Shown here piece after piece: positions 17,552 to 28,200 of a stretch of DNA of 64,000 bases. The stretch is taken from positions 23,341 through 87,340 of the forward strand of contig NZ_PDHM01000008.1 of the NCBI RefSeq assembly GCF_002573715.1, given 5' to 3'. A program made the translations under genes and the position numbers. Under the pieces are notes generated by a model. It was not told the DNA's origin and did not search any database. It saw nothing but the letters and a program-made list of their open reading frames with translations. Each line of letters begins with the position of its first letter. The stretch's first letter is position 1. The DNA comes from Paenibacillus sp. EZ-K15 (GTDB taxonomy: Bacteria > Bacillota > Bacilli > Paenibacillales > Paenibacillaceae).

Positions 17552-17830
17552 ATGGAAATTATTCTACTTATGGTCTTGGTTGTTCTGGTCTGTCTTATGG
17601 TTTCCAGTCGAATGACGGCAATGGAGAAGCGAATGAAACAGCAGCAGAACACGTTAAAACAAATTGCAAACCAATTAGGCATACCCGAGCCGCCGGTACA
17701 TGAGGAAGCCAAAAGGCTGCTGGAGGAAGGGCAGGATATTAAAGCGATTAAAATCGTAAGGGAAGAATTGGGATTGTCTTTGGTTGAAGCCAAACAATAC
17801 GTCGATGCCATCAAGCGTGGCGAACGGTAG
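17552..17830 (+). CDS. Small membrane-anchored protein with ribosomal L7/L12-like C-terminus
   Basis: 92 residues from the ATG at 17552 behind AGAGGAGG. A hydrophobic helix occupies about residues 2-18, a Gln-rich, probably coiled segment 22-40, and the C-terminal 35 residues (EEGQDIKAIKIVREELGLSLVEAK) resemble the helix-turn-helix pattern of the ribosomal protein L7/L12 C-terminal domain. Such small anchored L7/L12-like proteins are common in Bacilli, with no defined role. Confidence 0.72.
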   Translation: MEIILLMVLVVLVCLMVSSRMTAMEKRMKQQQNTLKQIANQLGIPEPPVHEEAKRLLEEGQDIKAIKIVREELGLSLVEAKQYVDAIKRGER

Positions 17831-17863
17831 AACGGGTGTGAGATGAAACGCAGTTTTTTTCAG

Positions 17864-18475
17864 TTATAGATGAGGTGTTGCATTCTCCAAGGTAAGCTCC
17901 CAACGTCCGTCGCGGTATTCGATCTTGTGCAGCCCAGTGTTCGCCACCGGAAAGAACGGATTCTTATTGCTCCATGCCATATCCTTCATCAGATGATAAA
18001 TGATATTGATTACTCCACCGTGAGTGACAACCAATACGTTCTCATGATTATTCGCCGATACCTGATCTTGGCATAGTGTGGTGAAGGTTTCCTTAATCCG
18101 CACAAAATTCTCCTGGGGGCTCTCACCGCCAGGGTATTTTTCGTCCATCCGTAAGCTGGAAAAATACAACCCGGGAAATTTTTCTTCAGCTAAAGCGTGG
18201 GGCATGCCGGCGAGCAGACCATTATTCATCTCCCGCCAATCCTCGAAAGCTTGAAGGGGAAGGCCAAGCTTATCGGCAATTATGGCAGCAGTCTGATAAG
18301 CCCTCTGCAGATCGCTGCATACGATCCGGTGGATATTCAAATCATGAAGATATTCATATAAGTAATTCCCCAGCTTCTCCGCTTGCCTGATTCCTTCGTC
18401 GATGAGCCCGCGCTGGCTCCACCCTCCGCGAAACCCTTCTTCATCTTGACCATGCCTTACCAGATAAATAGCCAT
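17864..18475 (-). CDS. Histidine phosphatase (phosphoglycerate-mutase-like)
   Basis: 203-residue member of the histidine phosphatase superfamily. The catalytic RHG motif is in LVRHGQ at residues 5-10. The partner arginine and acid residues follow in SDLQRAYQTA and EDWREMNNG, and the second catalytic His is in VVTHGG near residue 150. The family contains cofactor-dependent mutases and many phosphatases of unknown substrate, and nothing here points to one. The gene faces the L7/L12-like gene, with a 33-bp gap. Confidence 0.85.
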   Translation of the reverse strand: MAIYLVRHGQDEEGFRGGWSQRGLIDEGIRQAEKLGNYLYEYLHDLNIHRIVCSDLQRAYQTAAIIADKLGLPLQAFEDWREMNNGLLAGMPHALAEEKFPGLYFSSLRMDEKYPGGESPQENFVRIKETFTTLCQDQVSANNHENVLVVTHGGVINIIYHLMKDMAWSNKNPFFPVANTGLHKIEYRDGRWELTLENATPHL

Positions 18476-18670
18476 CGGTTCCTCCTAAGAAATAGATTCT
18501 GTTTTTGGAATTCACATATAAATGTCGGATTAGATGTTTTTTCGCATTTAATATTCATGTCGGATGATAAGATTTCGACACTCGCCCCCATCTTCCTTGT
18601 AAGTAACTACAATTAAAGAGCAGAATGCAGTCTTATTTTATTCTGCGATAATACTTTTCCCTTACCCTCT

Positions 18671-18925
18671 ATGCAGCAGCAAAAAAATCTCCATTGAATA
18701 TGCTCCAGCGGAGCGGACGAATCGTGGATGGAGAAGCGAAGCGTTCGCCTTTAAACACGGGAAACATCCCTATATTGTTCAATCCAGTTTCCCGTGTTTA
18801 ACAGCGATCGGAATCACGATACGTCAGCGCAGCGCTGCCATCACTGCCTGCACCTTTTTTATGTACGACCGTTGCCCGTGCCTTCAATAAAGCCCGCAAT
18901 CTCCAGGAAGTTTTTGCTGCTGCAT
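18671..18925. repeat. 255-bp unit bounded by a 15-bp inverted repeat, containing copy B
   Basis: ATGCAGCAGCAAAAA at 18671-18685 is exactly inverted at 18911-18925. Inside lies copy B of the dispersed nested-palindrome family. The unit ends 16 bp before the first PurR half-site. Confidence 0.7.
18706..18835 (+). repeat. Dispersed nested-palindrome element, copy B
   Basis: It has the family's left block (GCGGAGCGGACGAATCG, then GGAGAAGCGAAGCG) and right block (CAGCGATCGGAATCACGATACGT). The central stem is TTAAACACGGGAAAC at 18751-18765, exactly inverted at 18787-18801. This stem shares no sequence with the TTGTCCCCGATTTTC-type stem of copies C and D, yet it pairs perfectly. Confidence 0.8.
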
Positions 18926-18939
18926 GCTTACTCCCTAGA

Positions 18940-18979
18940 TACGAACATTATATTTTCTATAAATCCGATTGTTCGTGTT
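18940..18979 (+). promoter_or_regulatory. PurR operator (two inverted PurBoxes)
   Basis: ACGAACATT at 18941 faces ATTGTTCGT ending at 18976, the CGAA-N-TTCG arrangement of the Bacillus PurR control site. The spacing between CGAA and TTCG is 26 bp, against 24-25 in B. subtilis. It lies directly upstream of the -35 box. PurR represses here and is released by PRPP. Confidence 0.75.
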
Positions 18980-18983
18980 TAGG

Positions 18984-19011
18984 TTGACATGAGGTGTCAG
19001 AAATTGATAAA
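18984..19011 (+). promoter_or_regulatory. Promoter of the purine operon
   Basis: TTGACA at 18984-18989, then a 16-bp spacer, then a -10-like GATAAA at 19006-19011. It lies between the PurR operator and the riboswitch. Confidence 0.6.
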
Positions 19012-19064
19012 CTGAGGATGTTGAGGTTCAAAATAACTTATGAAGCGTGATTGATGAAATTTAA

Positions 19065-19142
19065 TATTTCTCGTATAAAGCCGGGGATATGGCCCGGAAG
19101 TCTCTACCCGGAAACCGTAAATTTTCGGACTACGAGGGAATA
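19065..19142 (+). ncRNA. Guanine riboswitch (purine aptamer)
   Basis: All conserved purine-aptamer blocks are present: P1 strand TTCTCGTATAAA, the L2 loop GATATGG, the J2/3 block GTCTCTACC, L3 AACCGTAAAT, and GGACTACGAG closing P1. The specificity base in GACTACG is C, which indicates guanine or hypoxanthine rather than adenine. P2 is CCGGG/CCCGG and P3 is CCGGAAA/TTTTCGG-like. It controls the purine operon by termination. Confidence 0.95.
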
Positions 19143-19250
19143 CAAACGGTGCGGCTACGACGGGGCTTGATTTCGTGTTTGCCTCTTAGGCGAGCGGATG
19201 CGCAAGATTCTTCTGCTTGACGCAGGCAGCAGCGTTCGTAATCCTTGTAT

Positions 19251-19298
19251 GTCCGAGACCTGCACAGACTTTGTGTTTACGGGATCGGACTTTTTTTT
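19251..19298 (+). terminator. Riboswitch-linked terminator before purE
   Basis: GTCCGAGACC pairs with GGGATCGGAC, followed by T8. It lies about 110 nt past the aptamer. A possible anti-structure is GGACTACGAG of the aptamer with TTCGTAATCC at 19235-19244 (nine of ten positions can pair); that pairing is inferred. Confidence 0.8.
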
Positions 19299-19348
19299 CA
19301 GCAGTTAACCATGATATTGTCGAATTTCGAAGAAAGCGGGGGTAACTC

Positions 19349-19834
19349 ATGACAGCACAAGTAGGAGTCATTATGGGAAGCCAATCAGATTGGGATACGA
19401 TGTCCCATGCATGTCAGGTGCTAGACGAGCTTGAAATTCCTTATGAGAAAAAAGTCGTATCCGCTCACCGGACGCCGGACTTGATGTTCCGGTATGCCGA
19501 GGAAGCGGAAGGCCGGGGGCTTCGCGTCATAATCGCCGGAGCCGGCGGAGCTGCTCACCTGCCCGGGATGGTCGCTTCGAAGACGGTATTGCCGGTCATT
19601 GGCGTTCCAGTTAAATCGAAAGCGCTGAAGGGGTTGGATTCATTGCTGTCGATCGTGCAGATGCCAGGGGGCATTCCGGTAGCGACTGTAGCGATCGGCA
19701 AAGCGGGGGCCACTAACGCAGGATTGCTCGCAGCCCAGATTCTGGGCACTTCCGATGCAGGGATTCGCGATAAAGTGCAAGCACGCCGAGACCGTATCCG
19801 TGATGAAGTGCTGGAAAGCAGCGATAACTTATGA
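19349..19834 (+). CDS. purE: N5-carboxyaminoimidazole ribonucleotide mutase
   Basis: Moves the carboxyl group of N5-CAIR to carbon 4, giving CAIR, in step 6 of IMP synthesis. 161 residues, the normal size. The substrate loop GSQSDW is at 11-16, SAHRTP at 43-48 and the [11 protein letters not shown] block at 70-80. The start follows AAAGCGGGGG. This is the first gene of the operon behind the riboswitch terminator. It overlaps purK by 4 bp (ATGA), which is expected as PurK supplies its unstable substrate. Confidence 0.96.
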   Translation: MTAQVGVIMGSQSDWDTMSHACQVLDELEIPYEKKVVSAHRTPDLMFRYAEEAEGRGLRVIIAGAGGAAHLPGMVASKTVLPVIGVPVKSKALKGLDSLLSIVQMPGGIPVATVAIGKAGATNAGLLAAQILGTSDAGIRDKVQARRDRIRDEVLESSDNL

Positions 19835-21018
19835 TGGAGAACGGAGCACAGCAGACGCGAGTATCCGGCAAAAAGCTACTGCCTGGTTCCGTCATTGGCG
19901 TACTTGGCGGGGGACAGCTCGGACGGATGATCGCGCTGGACGGGATCCGTATGGGATATTCGTTCGTCACCCTCGATCCGACGCCGAATTCCCCGCTGGG
20001 ACAGATGGCCGAGCAGGTTACGGCTCGTTATGACGATGTGGAGGCTGCCCGGCAGCTCGCCGTCAAAGCGGACGTCATTACGTACGAATTCGAAAATGTC
20101 GATGCGGGCGTAGCCCAGCTTCTGGAGGAGCAGTCTTATGTTCCGCAAGGAAGCAAGCTGCTGTACACCACGCAGCACCGGCTGCGCGAGAAGGCAGCGA
20201 TTGAAGCGGCCGGCGTACCGGTTGCCCCGTATCGTGAAATAACAAGTTTGGAAGATTTACAATCCGCCGCCTCTGAGCTTGGACTTCCGTGCGTGCTTAA
20301 GACCGCCATGGGAGGTTATGATGGTAAAGGGCAAGCGGTTCTCCGCAGCGAAGATGAGCTGGAATCAGCCTACAAAGAGCTGGCTGCCAGCGGCACGGAG
20401 CTGGTGTTGGAGAAGTTTGTGAAGTTTGCGTGCGAGATCTCCGTGATCGCGGCGCGTACGCCCAGCGGCATCGTGAAGAGCTTTCCTCCGGCAGAGAACG
20501 TGCATGTCAACAATATCTTGCACTTGTCGATTGTGCCTGCTCGCGTGACGAGCGAAGTGAAGCGCAAAGCATGCCAGCTCGCGGAACGAGTGGCTGAAGG
20601 CATGGGAGCTGTTGGCCTGCTGGCTGTCGAGATGTTTGTGACCGAGGATGGGGAGCTGTACGTGAATGAGCTTGCACCTCGTCCGCATAACTCGGGTCAC
20701 TACACGATGGAGGCATGCTCAACCTCCCAATTCGAGCAGCATGTGAGAGCAATCTGCGATCTGCCACTCGGGGACACAACGCTGCTGAGCCCGGTCGTCA
20801 TGGTGAACCTCCTGGGGCAGCATCTGGAGGAAGCGGTACGGCGTTTTGGAGAGCATGACGCGCTTGCAGAGTCTCTCGGCGTTGTGCCTAAGCTTCATCT
20901 ATACGGCAAGAGCGAGTCGAAGTTTAACCGCAAGATGGGACATATCAACCTCTTGTGCGGGGATGTTGATGCAGCGCTTGAATGGGTAGAGAAAATGAAT
21001 ATTTGGAGGCAGGATTAA
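19831..21018 (+). CDS. purK: N5-carboxyaminoimidazole ribonucleotide synthase
   Basis: ATP-grasp ligase that carboxylates AIR with bicarbonate. 395 residues. The N-terminal [11 protein letters not shown] segment is the PurK signature. The ATP-grasp core contains [12 protein letters not shown] (about 156-167) and metal-binding acids in [27 protein letters not shown]. The start is the ATG overlapping the purE stop. It ends 3 bp before purB. Confidence 0.96.
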   Translation: MMENGAQQTRVSGKKLLPGSVIGVLGGGQLGRMIALDGIRMGYSFVTLDPTPNSPLGQMAEQVTARYDDVEAARQLAVKADVITYEFENVDAGVAQLLEEQSYVPQGSKLLYTTQHRLREKAAIEAAGVPVAPYREITSLEDLQSAASELGLPCVLKTAMGGYDGKGQAVLRSEDELESAYKELAASGTELVLEKFVKFACEISVIAARTPSGIVKSFPPAENVHVNNILHLSIVPARVTSEVKRKACQLAERVAEGMGAVGLLAVEMFVTEDGELYVNELAPRPHNSGHYTMEACSTSQFEQHVRAICDLPLGDTTLLSPVVMVNLLGQHLEEAVRRFGEHDALAESLGVVPKLHLYGKSESKFNRKMGHINLLCGDVDAALEWVEKMNIWRQD

Positions 21019-21021
21019 ACG

Positions 21022-22317
21022 ATGATTGAACGTTACAGCAGACCGGAAATGCGGGCGATTTGGACCGAGGAGAACAAATTCAGAGCATGGCTGGAAGTGG
21101 AATTGTGCGCATGCGAGGCATGGGCCGATCTTGGTGTCATTCCGAAGGAAGATACCGTTAAGCTTCGCCAGAATGCGACCTTTAATATGGACCGGATTTA
21201 TGAAATCGAGCAGGAAACCCGCCATGATGTCATCGCTTTTACCCGCGCGGTATCGGAAAGCCTTGGCGAGGAGCGCAAATGGGTCCACTACGGATTGACT
21301 TCAACAGATGTGGTGGATACCGCGATGGGATATCTGCTCAAACAAGCCAACGATATTTTGGAGCAGGACATCCTGCGTTTTATCGGTATTTTGAAAGAGA
21401 AGGCACTGGCTTACAAGCATACCCCGATGATGGGCAGAACGCATGGCGTGCATGCAGAGCCGACAACCTTCGGTTTGAAAATGGCGCTGTGGCATGAAGA
21501 GATGATCCGCAACCTGGAGCGTTTCCGCCATGCGGCTGACGGCGTGCAGTACGGCAAAATTTCCGGCGCAGTTGGAACGTATGCCAACATTGATCCTTCG
21601 GTTGAAGAATTCGTCTGCCGCAAGCTCGGTACGAAGCCGGCGCCGATCTCAACCCAGACGCTGCAGCGTGATCGTCATGCGGAATACATGGCAACACTTG
21701 CGCTGATCGGTACTTCGCTTGAGAAGTTCGCTACTGAAGTACGCGCGCTCCAGAAGAGTGAGGTTCGCGAGGTCGAAGAGGCATTCGCCAAAGGACAAAA
21801 AGGCTCCTCCGCGATGCCGCATAAACGGAATCCGATCGGTTCGGAGAACATCTCGGGTCTGGCGCGCGTCATTCGCGGCCACATGGTTTCCGCTTACGAG
21901 AACGTGTCGCTCTGGCATGAGCGGGATATTTCCCACTCCTCGGTAGAGCGTATCATCCTGCCGGACGCTACGATGCTGCTAAACTACATGCTGAACCGCT
22001 TCGGCAACATCGTGAAGAACCTGACGGTTTTCCCGGAGAACATGAAGCGTAACATGGCTCGCACATACGGCGTTCCTTTCTCCGGCCGGATCATGACGAA
22101 GCTGATCGATAAGGGCTTCAGCCGCGAGCAAGCGTACGACACCGTTCAGCCTCGCGCCATGCAGGCATGGGAAGAGCAGCGTCAATTCCGCGAGATCGTG
22201 GAATCTACGCCTGAGATCACCGAGGTGCTCAGCGCCGAGGAGATCGAAGATGCATTTAATCCAAGCTGGCACCTGAAGCATGTGGATACGATTTTTGCCA
22301 AGCTGGGGTTGGAGTAG
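21022..22317 (+). CDS. purB: Adenylosuccinate lyase
   Basis: Fumarase/aspartase-superfamily lyase acting twice: SAICAR to AICAR in the main pathway and adenylosuccinate to AMP. 431 residues. The superfamily signature [11 protein letters not shown] is near 267-277, the first catalytic His is in [12 protein letters not shown], and the substrate loop [10 protein letters not shown] is near 93-102. The start sits behind TTTGGAGGCAGG. A 282-bp spacer holding repeat copy C separates it from purC. Confidence 0.96.
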   Translation: MIERYSRPEMRAIWTEENKFRAWLEVELCACEAWADLGVIPKEDTVKLRQNATFNMDRIYEIEQETRHDVIAFTRAVSESLGEERKWVHYGLTSTDVVDTAMGYLLKQANDILEQDILRFIGILKEKALAYKHTPMMGRTHGVHAEPTTFGLKMALWHEEMIRNLERFRHAADGVQYGKISGAVGTYANIDPSVEEFVCRKLGTKPAPISTQTLQRDRHAEYMATLALIGTSLEKFATEVRALQKSEVREVEEAFAKGQKGSSAMPHKRNPIGSENISGLARVIRGHMVSAYENVSLWHERDISHSSVERIILPDATMLLNYMLNRFGNIVKNLTVFPENMKRNMARTYGVPFSGRIMTKLIDKGFSREQAYDTVQPRAMQAWEEQRQFREIVESTPEITEVLSAEEIEDAFNPSWHLKHVDTIFAKLGLE

Positions 22318-22363
22318 GGTAGATAACCAAGATTATAAAAGGTTTAGAAAAGATCTTACTCTA

Positions 22364-22495
22364 CAACGGAGAAGGCGGAATTGTTTTGGAGAAGCGTTAG
22401 CGGTCCCCTTTGTCCCCGGATTTCAGCCTTTGAATCATATTTATGGAAATCTGGGGGCAACAGGGATCGGAAAAATAATCCGCATTCGTAGTGAT
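22364..22495 (+). repeat. Dispersed nested-palindrome element, copy C (between purB and purC)
   Basis: The central stem TTGTCCCCGGATTTC at 22410-22424 pairs with GAAATCTGGGGGCAA at 22446-22460 (two G-T wobbles). The left block GGAGAAGCGTTAGCGGTC and right block CAACAGGGATCGG agree with the family; the outer parts are more decayed than in copies A and D. It lies inside the operon and so should be transcribed. Confidence 0.75.
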
Positions 22496-22599
22496 GTACA
22501 ATCCACAAACGCTCTATTTAGATAAAGCATTCATCCGACAGAAATACAGGGAGCGACGGTCTCAGGTTGAGATATACGTCGCCCCAAGGGGAGGAACAC

Positions 22600-23490
22600 A
22601 TGACATTACCGGCATTATCGACCGCCACTCATCTGGTCAACGTACCGCTGCTGTATAAGGGCAAGGTTCGTGAATTGTACGACCTGGGCGAGCACGTACT
22701 CATTGTAGTAACCGACCGTATTTCCGCTTTTGACTATGTGCTGGAGCCGCCTGTGCCGGCCAAAGGAACCGTGCTGAACAAACTGAGCGCCTTCTGGTTT
22801 GAACAAACGGAACAGCTCATCAGCAACCATGTCGTGCATACGGACGTGAACCTCCTGGGCGATGCCGTCAAGGACAAGGAGCTGCTGGATGGACGAATCA
22901 TGGTGTGCCGCAGGGCCGAGCGTATCGATATCGAATGCGTGGTGCGCGGATACATTACCGGCGGAGGCTGGAGGCAGTATCAGTCCTCGGGAGAGGTTAA
23001 CGGCATTAAGCTGCCGGAGGGCCTGCGCAAGAATGAGGCTTTTCCGGAGCCGATCTTCACGCCGGCTGCCAAGAACGATGTCGGTCATGACGAGGACATC
23101 CCGCTATCCCGCATGAAGGAGCTTGTCGGCGAGGAGCTGGCGCTGCAGCTGCAGGACAAAAGCCTGATGCTGTACAAGTTTGCCCGCGATTATTGCAGCA
23201 AGCACGGCATTATTTTGGCCGATTGTAAGTTTGAGTTCGGTTTGATCGATGGAGAGATCATTCTGATCGATGAGATCTTCACGCCGGATTCCTCCCGTTT
23301 CTGGGATGAGAAGAATTATGCGCTCGACATTGAGATTGACAGTATGGATAAGGAGCCTGTACGCACGTATCTCGCTTCGTCCGATTGGGATAAGAACAGT
23401 GAGCCGGATCCCCTGCCGCAGGCCGTGGTGGAGGAGACGACGCGCCGCTACACCGACATTTACAGCCGAATCACGGGCGCAAGTCTGTAA
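22600..23490 (+). CDS. purC: SAICAR synthase
   Basis: Joins aspartate to CAIR using ATP. 296 residues from the ATG at 22600, chosen because AGGGGAGG lies just before it; an in-frame ATG at 22567 has no such site. Recognisable blocks: LLYKGKVRELYDLG near the N-terminus, TDRISAFD, the VRGYITGGGWRQY segment near 120, and DEIFTPDSSRFW near 222. At about 296 residues it is of the longer type, unlike the ~240-residue B. subtilis form. purS follows after 50 bp. Confidence 0.95.
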   Translation: MTLPALSTATHLVNVPLLYKGKVRELYDLGEHVLIVVTDRISAFDYVLEPPVPAKGTVLNKLSAFWFEQTEQLISNHVVHTDVNLLGDAVKDKELLDGRIMVCRRAERIDIECVVRGYITGGGWRQYQSSGEVNGIKLPEGLRKNEAFPEPIFTPAAKNDVGHDEDIPLSRMKELVGEELALQLQDKSLMLYKFARDYCSKHGIILADCKFEFGLIDGEIILIDEIFTPDSSRFWDEKNYALDIEIDSMDKEPVRTYLASSDWDKNSEPDPLPQAVVEETTRRYTDIYSRITGASL

Positions 23491-23540
23491 AGCTTTTATA
23501 AACCATTTCATTCATATATACCGAGGAGGAACAGGATACA

Positions 23541-23786
23541 ATGTTGAAAGCAAAGGTCTACGTCACGATTAAGCAGAGCGTATTGGACCCTCAAGGGGTA
23601 GCGGTGCAAGGTGCACTTCATTCGATAGGGTACAAGGAAGTGGAGAGTCTGCGGATCGGTAAATATATGGAACTTGAGCTGGGTACGGACAACCGTGAGG
23701 AAGCCGAGCAGCGAGTGAAAGAAATGTGTGAAAAGCTTCTGGCTAATACGGTGGTTGAGAACTACCGTTATGAATTGGAGGGCTAA
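23541..23786 (+). CDS. purS: FGAM synthase subunit PurS
   Basis: 81-residue structural subunit that docks PurQ on PurL in the Gram-positive FGAM synthase complex. The sequence begins [22 protein letters not shown] and includes [13 protein letters not shown], both typical. The start follows GAGGAGGAACAGG at a good distance. It is separated from purQ by 4 bp. Confidence 0.95.
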   Translation: MLKAKVYVTIKQSVLDPQGVAVQGALHSIGYKEVESLRIGKYMELELGTDNREEAEQRVKEMCEKLLANTVVENYRYELEG

Positions 23787-23790
23787 ACCA

Positions 23791-24480
23791 ATGAGATTTG
23801 CAGTGCTGGTCTTTCCTGGCTCCAATTGTGATATTGACTGTTATAAGGCGGTAGAGGAGGCGATCTCGCAGCCGGTGGATTATGTGTGGCATACGGCTAC
23901 GGACCTTTCCCCATACGATTGCATTTTGGTACCCGGCGGATTCTCCTATGGAGATTATCTCCGGTGTGGTGCGATTTCCCGATTCGCCCCGGTTATGAGC
24001 GAAGTGGCGAAGGCGGCAGAAGAGGGCAAGTATATTCTTGGCATCTGCAACGGATTTCAGATTTTGACGGAAGCCGGACTCCTTCCGGGAGCTCTGCGCC
24101 GTAATGATTCGATGAAATTCCGCTGCCATGACACGGTGCTCAAAGTGAACAATAATACAACGCCGTTTACGCGCGACTACGCGGAGGGGCAAGAGATTGT
24201 CATTCCCATTGCGCATGGCGAGGGCAACTATTACTGTGATGAAGAAACACTTCAAAAGCTCCGGGACAACCGGCAAATCGTATTTACGTATCAAAACAAT
24301 CCGAACGGCTCGATCGAGGATATCGCAGGCATCTGCAACGAGCGCGGCAATGTGATCGGCATGATGCCGCATCCGGAGCGCGCGGTCAGCAGCTTGCTCG
24401 GCTCGGATGACGGTAAAGCAATGTTTACATCCATATTACAGGCATGGAGGGATACTCATGGGGCAGCAAACGTCCGTTAA
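23791..24480 (+). CDS. purQ: FGAM synthase glutaminase subunit PurQ
   Basis: Class-I glutamine amidotransferase that hands ammonia to PurL. 229 residues from the ATG at 23791; an in-frame ATG at 23728 lies inside purS. The nucleophile Cys is in LGICNGFQ near residue 86. The triad His/Glu is in [10 protein letters not shown] near the end. The early block FPGSNCDID is a family signature. The 3' end overlaps purL by 23 bp. Confidence 0.95.
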   Translation: MRFAVLVFPGSNCDIDCYKAVEEAISQPVDYVWHTATDLSPYDCILVPGGFSYGDYLRCGAISRFAPVMSEVAKAAEEGKYILGICNGFQILTEAGLLPGALRRNDSMKFRCHDTVLKVNNNTTPFTRDYAEGQEIVIPIAHGEGNYYCDEETLQKLRDNRQIVFTYQNNPNGSIEDIAGICNERGNVIGMMPHPERAVSSLLGSDDGKAMFTSILQAWRDTHGAANVR

Positions 24481-26701
24481 GGAACCGACAGCAGAACAGA
24501 TCGCAGAGCATCAGATTTACAAACAGATGGGAGTTTCGGACAGCGAGTATGAGCTGATCTGTTCCTTCATGGGACGCAAGCCGAATTACACGGAAATCGG
24601 CGTATTCAGTGTTATGTGGTCCGAGCATTGCGCCTATAAAAATTCCAAGCCATTGCTTCGTCGTTTCCCGACAAGCGGCCCGCGCGTCCTGATGGGACCG
24701 GGCGAGGGCGCCGGGATCGTCGATATCGGCGACAACCAGGCGGTTGTATTCAAAATCGAAAGTCATAACCATCCGTCCGCTGTAGAGCCTTATCAAGGCG
24801 CAGCCACGGGCGTTGGCGGCATTATCCGCGATATTTTCTCAATGGGGGCAAGACCGGTAGCGATTCTCAACTCGCTTCGGTTCGGTAAGCTGGAGAGCGA
24901 TCGCGTTAAATATTTGTTTGAGCACGTGGTATCCGGTATTGCCGGTTACGGCAACTGCATCGGGATCCCGACGGTAGGCGGCGAGGTTGTATTCGACGAA
25001 AGTTATGAAGGCAATCCGCTGGTCAATGCGATGTGCGTCGGCGTTATCGACCATGATAAGATTCAGCGCGGCGTTGCAAAAGGGGTAGGCAATCCGGTCT
25101 TCTATGTCGGCCCTCCAACTGGCCGCGATGGCATCCACGGGGCGACCTTCGCTTCCGTAGAGCTGACGGAGGAATCCGAAGCGAACCGTACGGCCGTTCA
25201 GGTCGGCGATCCGTTCATGGAGAAACTCGTGATGGAATCCTGCCTCGAGCTGATTGATTCCGGCATCGTGCTGGGCATTCAGGATATGGGCGCGGCTGGA
25301 TTGACTTGCTCCAGTGCGGAAATGGCAAGTAAAGCAGGCAACGGTCTTGAGTTGTACCTGGACCAAGTGCCTCAGCGCGAAGAGGGCATGACGCCTTATG
25401 AAATGATGCTATCGGAATCCCAGGAACGGATGCTGTTCGTGGTTGAGCCGAAGCATGAGGAGCAAGCACGAGAAATCTTCGAACGCTGGGGCGTTATCTG
25501 TGCTAAAGTCGGCAAAGTGACGGACGATGGCCGCCTGAAGCTGATCCACCACGATGAGGTGGTAGGCGACATGCCGGTTAAAGCGCTCGTAGACGAATGC
25601 CCGATCTATAACAAACCATCCCAGGAACCGGCTTATTACAAAGAGCAGGCTGCGGTGGATACGCTTCGTTATGAAGAAGTGAAGGATTTGGGCGGTGCCC
25701 TTAAGAAGGTGCTCGGTTCGCCAAGCCTTGCAAGCAAAGCATGGGTATACAACCAATACGATTATATGGTTCGCACCAGTACGGCTGTTCGTCCGGGTTC
25801 GGATGCAGCTGTCGTAACGGTGCATGGAACGCGCAAAGCCCTGGCGATGACAACGGACTGTAATGGACGTTACGTCTACCTCGACCCTGAGCTTGGCGGC
25901 AGAATCGCCGTTAGCGAAGCAGCGCGCAATATCGTGTGCTCCGGTGCCGAGCCGCTGGCGATTACGGATAACCTGAACTTCGGAAGCCCGGAGAAGCCAG
26001 AAATTTTCTGGCAGATGGAAAAAGCCGTGGACGGCATGGCGGAAGCTTGTCGTGAGCTTGAAACGCCGGTCATCGGCGGTAATGTCAGCCTCTACAACGA
26101 GAATGCCAAAGGCGCGATTTATCCGACGCCGGTTGTCGGCATGGTCGGCCTGATCCATGATACGGATCATATTACAACGCAAGGCTTCAAGGCGGAAGGC
26201 GATGCCATCTATGTGCTGGGTGATACCCGTGCGGAACTTGGCGGCAGCGAGTTCCAAGCGATTATTCACGGGGTGTCGGAAGGCAGACCGCCTGAACTGA
26301 ACCTGGATACCGAGAAGAAATTGCTCGGCGGCGTACTGAAGGCCATCCAATCCGGTCTGGTACAATCCGCGCATGACGTGTCGGAGGGGGGACTTGCAAC
26401 CGCGCTGGCGGAGAGCTGTATCAGCGGCAACGTTGGGGCGAGCGTACAATGGTCAACCGATCTGCGTAACGACGTAGCGCTCTTCAGCGAGAGCCAATCC
26501 CGGATCGTGCTGTCGGTGTCCCCTGATCGTAAGAATGCGCTGGAGAAGCTCCTGCAGGAAGCGGGCGTTCCATTTACCGCGTTTGGCGTAGTCGGCGGGA
26601 ATAAGCTTAGCATTAACATTAACGGTGCTTCTGCGCTGGAAGAATCCGTGGAGGCTTTGAAATCCGTCTGGGAGGATGCCATTCCATGTCTCATGAACTG
26701 A
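24458..26701 (+). CDS. purL: FGAM synthase large subunit PurL (small-type)
   Basis: Converts FGAR, ammonia and ATP to FGAM. 747 residues, the short form that needs PurS and PurQ. The start at 24458 (MGQQTSVKE) is behind GGAGGGATACTC, inside the purQ end. Recognisable blocks include [12 protein letters not shown] near 58-69, [23 protein letters not shown] near 95-117 (ATP/magnesium site) and the second-half repeat starting [10 protein letters not shown]. The 3' end overlaps purF by 16 bp. Confidence 0.96.
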   Translation: MGQQTSVKEPTAEQIAEHQIYKQMGVSDSEYELICSFMGRKPNYTEIGVFSVMWSEHCAYKNSKPLLRRFPTSGPRVLMGPGEGAGIVDIGDNQAVVFKIESHNHPSAVEPYQGAATGVGGIIRDIFSMGARPVAILNSLRFGKLESDRVKYLFEHVVSGIAGYGNCIGIPTVGGEVVFDESYEGNPLVNAMCVGVIDHDKIQRGVAKGVGNPVFYVGPPTGRDGIHGATFASVELTEESEANRTAVQVGDPFMEKLVMESCLELIDSGIVLGIQDMGAAGLTCSSAEMASKAGNGLELYLDQVPQREEGMTPYEMMLSESQERMLFVVEPKHEEQAREIFERWGVICAKVGKVTDDGRLKLIHHDEVVGDMPVKALVDECPIYNKPSQEPAYYKEQAAVDTLRYEEVKDLGGALKKVLGSPSLASKAWVYNQYDYMVRTSTAVRPGSDAAVVTVHGTRKALAMTTDCNGRYVYLDPELGGRIAVSEAARNIVCSGAEPLAITDNLNFGSPEKPEIFWQMEKAVDGMAEACRELETPVIGGNVSLYNENAKGAIYPTPVVGMVGLIHDTDHITTQGFKAEGDAIYVLGDTRAELGGSEFQAIIHGVSEGRPPELNLDTEKKLLGGVLKAIQSGLVQSAHDVSEGGLATALAESCISGNVGASVQWSTDLRNDVALFSESQSRIVLSVSPDRKNALEKLLQEAGVPFTAFGVVGGNKLSININGASALEESVEALKSVWEDAIPCLMN

Positions 26702-28164
26702 TACCCGAAGGACTGTGGACAGGGGATTACTACAATGAGGGAACAGGTCAGAGCGATATTTTCGATACATTAAAAGAAGAGTGCGGTGTATTCGGGGTGT
26801 TTGGGCATCCCGATGCCGCTTCCCTTTCCTATTACGGGCTTCACGCCCTCCAGCACCGCGGCGAGGAAAGCGCAGGAATCTGCGTGGCCGATGGCGAGAA
26901 TTTCAATTATCACCGCGGTATGGGGCTGGTAAAAGAAGTGTTTGATAAAGATAAGCTGGAATCGCTCCAGGGCAGCATGTCGATCGGGCATGTCCGTTAT
27001 TCAACCAGCGGGGACAGCGGGCTGACAAATGCGCAGCCACTCGTCTTTAAATATCGTGAGGGCAATCTGGCAATCGCAACGAACGGCAACATCGTCAATG
27101 AGCCGAAGCTTCGGCGCGAGCTGGAGATGGAGGGTTCCATATTCCAGACGACCAGCGATACGGAAGTCATTGCGCATCTGATTGCACGGTCGCCGAAGGA
27201 CTTTGTCGAGGCTGCCAAGGATGCCTTGCGGCGTCTGGTGGGCGGGTTTGCCTTTCTACTCATGACCAATGACAAGCTGCTCGTCGCCTCGGACCCGAAC
27301 GGACTCCGTCCGCTCACGATGGGCCGTCTGGGCGATGCGTATATCTTAACCTCTGAGACCTGTGCACTTGAAGTCATCGGGGCGGAAGCGATCCGCGATG
27401 TCGCTCCCGGGGAGCTGCTGATCCTCGATCGGAACGGGCTTCGGGAAGAGCGGTATACGGAAGCGGGACGCAAAGCCTTGTGCGCGATGGAATATATTTA
27501 TTTCTCCCGTCCGGACAGCGATCTGAACGGCTCCAACCTGCATTCGGCCCGCAAACGGATGGGCAGCAAGATGGCCCTGGAATCGTTCGTGGATGCGGAT
27601 GTGGTTACGGGCGTACCGGATTCCAGCATCTCGGCCGCTATCGGTTATGCCGAGCAAACGGGCATTCCTTATGAGTTGGGATTGATCAAGAATAAATACA
27701 CGGGCCGGACGTTCATTCAGCCGAGCCAGGAGCTGCGCGAGCAGGGCGTGAAGATGAAGCTGAGCGCGGTACGGCGTGTGGTCGAAGGCAAACGGGTGGT
27801 CATGATTGATGACTCCATTGTACGGGGAACCACGTCCCGTCGGATCGTCAATCTGCTTCGCGAAGCGGGCGCGACCGAAGTGCATGTACGGATTACGTCG
27901 CCGCCGTTCAAGAATCCTTGCTTCTACGGCATCGATACGCCGGACCGCAGGGAGCTGATCGCCTCCGAGAAAAGCATCGAGGAAATCTGCCGGGAGATCA
28001 ACGCGGATTCCTTATCGTTCCTGAGCCCGGAAGGACTCATATCCGCCATTGGCGGTTATGATGAGCACAGCCCTAAAGGCGGCTTGTGCATGGCATGCTT
28101 TGACAATGATTACCCGACGCAAATTGATTTTAACGGGGAAGAGAAGATGGGCTGCAGCTGCTGA
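26686..28164 (+). CDS. purF: Amidophosphoribosyltransferase
   Basis: First committed step: PRPP plus glutamine to phosphoribosylamine. 492 residues. An N-terminal propeptide ends before the catalytic Cys33 (EECGVFG); cleavage exposes it. The glutaminase domain continues with [11 protein letters not shown] and RYSTSGDSG. The PRPP-binding motif [16 protein letters not shown] is near 367-382. Cysteines in [13 protein letters not shown] and CMAC match the positions that bind the [4Fe-4S] cluster in B. subtilis PurF. The end MGCSC is notably Cys-rich. Confidence 0.96.
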   Translation: MSHELIPEGLWTGDYYNEGTGQSDIFDTLKEECGVFGVFGHPDAASLSYYGLHALQHRGEESAGICVADGENFNYHRGMGLVKEVFDKDKLESLQGSMSIGHVRYSTSGDSGLTNAQPLVFKYREGNLAIATNGNIVNEPKLRRELEMEGSIFQTTSDTEVIAHLIARSPKDFVEAAKDALRRLVGGFAFLLMTNDKLLVASDPNGLRPLTMGRLGDAYILTSETCALEVIGAEAIRDVAPGELLILDRNGLREERYTEAGRKALCAMEYIYFSRPDSDLNGSNLHSARKRMGSKMALESFVDADVVTGVPDSSISAAIGYAEQTGIPYELGLIKNKYTGRTFIQPSQELREQGVKMKLSAVRRVVEGKRVVMIDDSIVRGTTSRRIVNLLREAGATEVHVRITSPPFKNPCFYGIDTPDRRELIASEKSIEEICREINADSLSFLSPEGLISAIGGYDEHSPKGGLCMACFDNDYPTQIDFNGEEKMGCSC

Positions 28165-28200
28165 TTCTGCAGTGGACAGCCATTTTTTCTAGGTTTTATC

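Noticed and set aside
25409..26449. 346-codon open frame opposite purL
   Set aside because: Antisense shadow of a highly expressed gene, without a start signal or recognisable domain.
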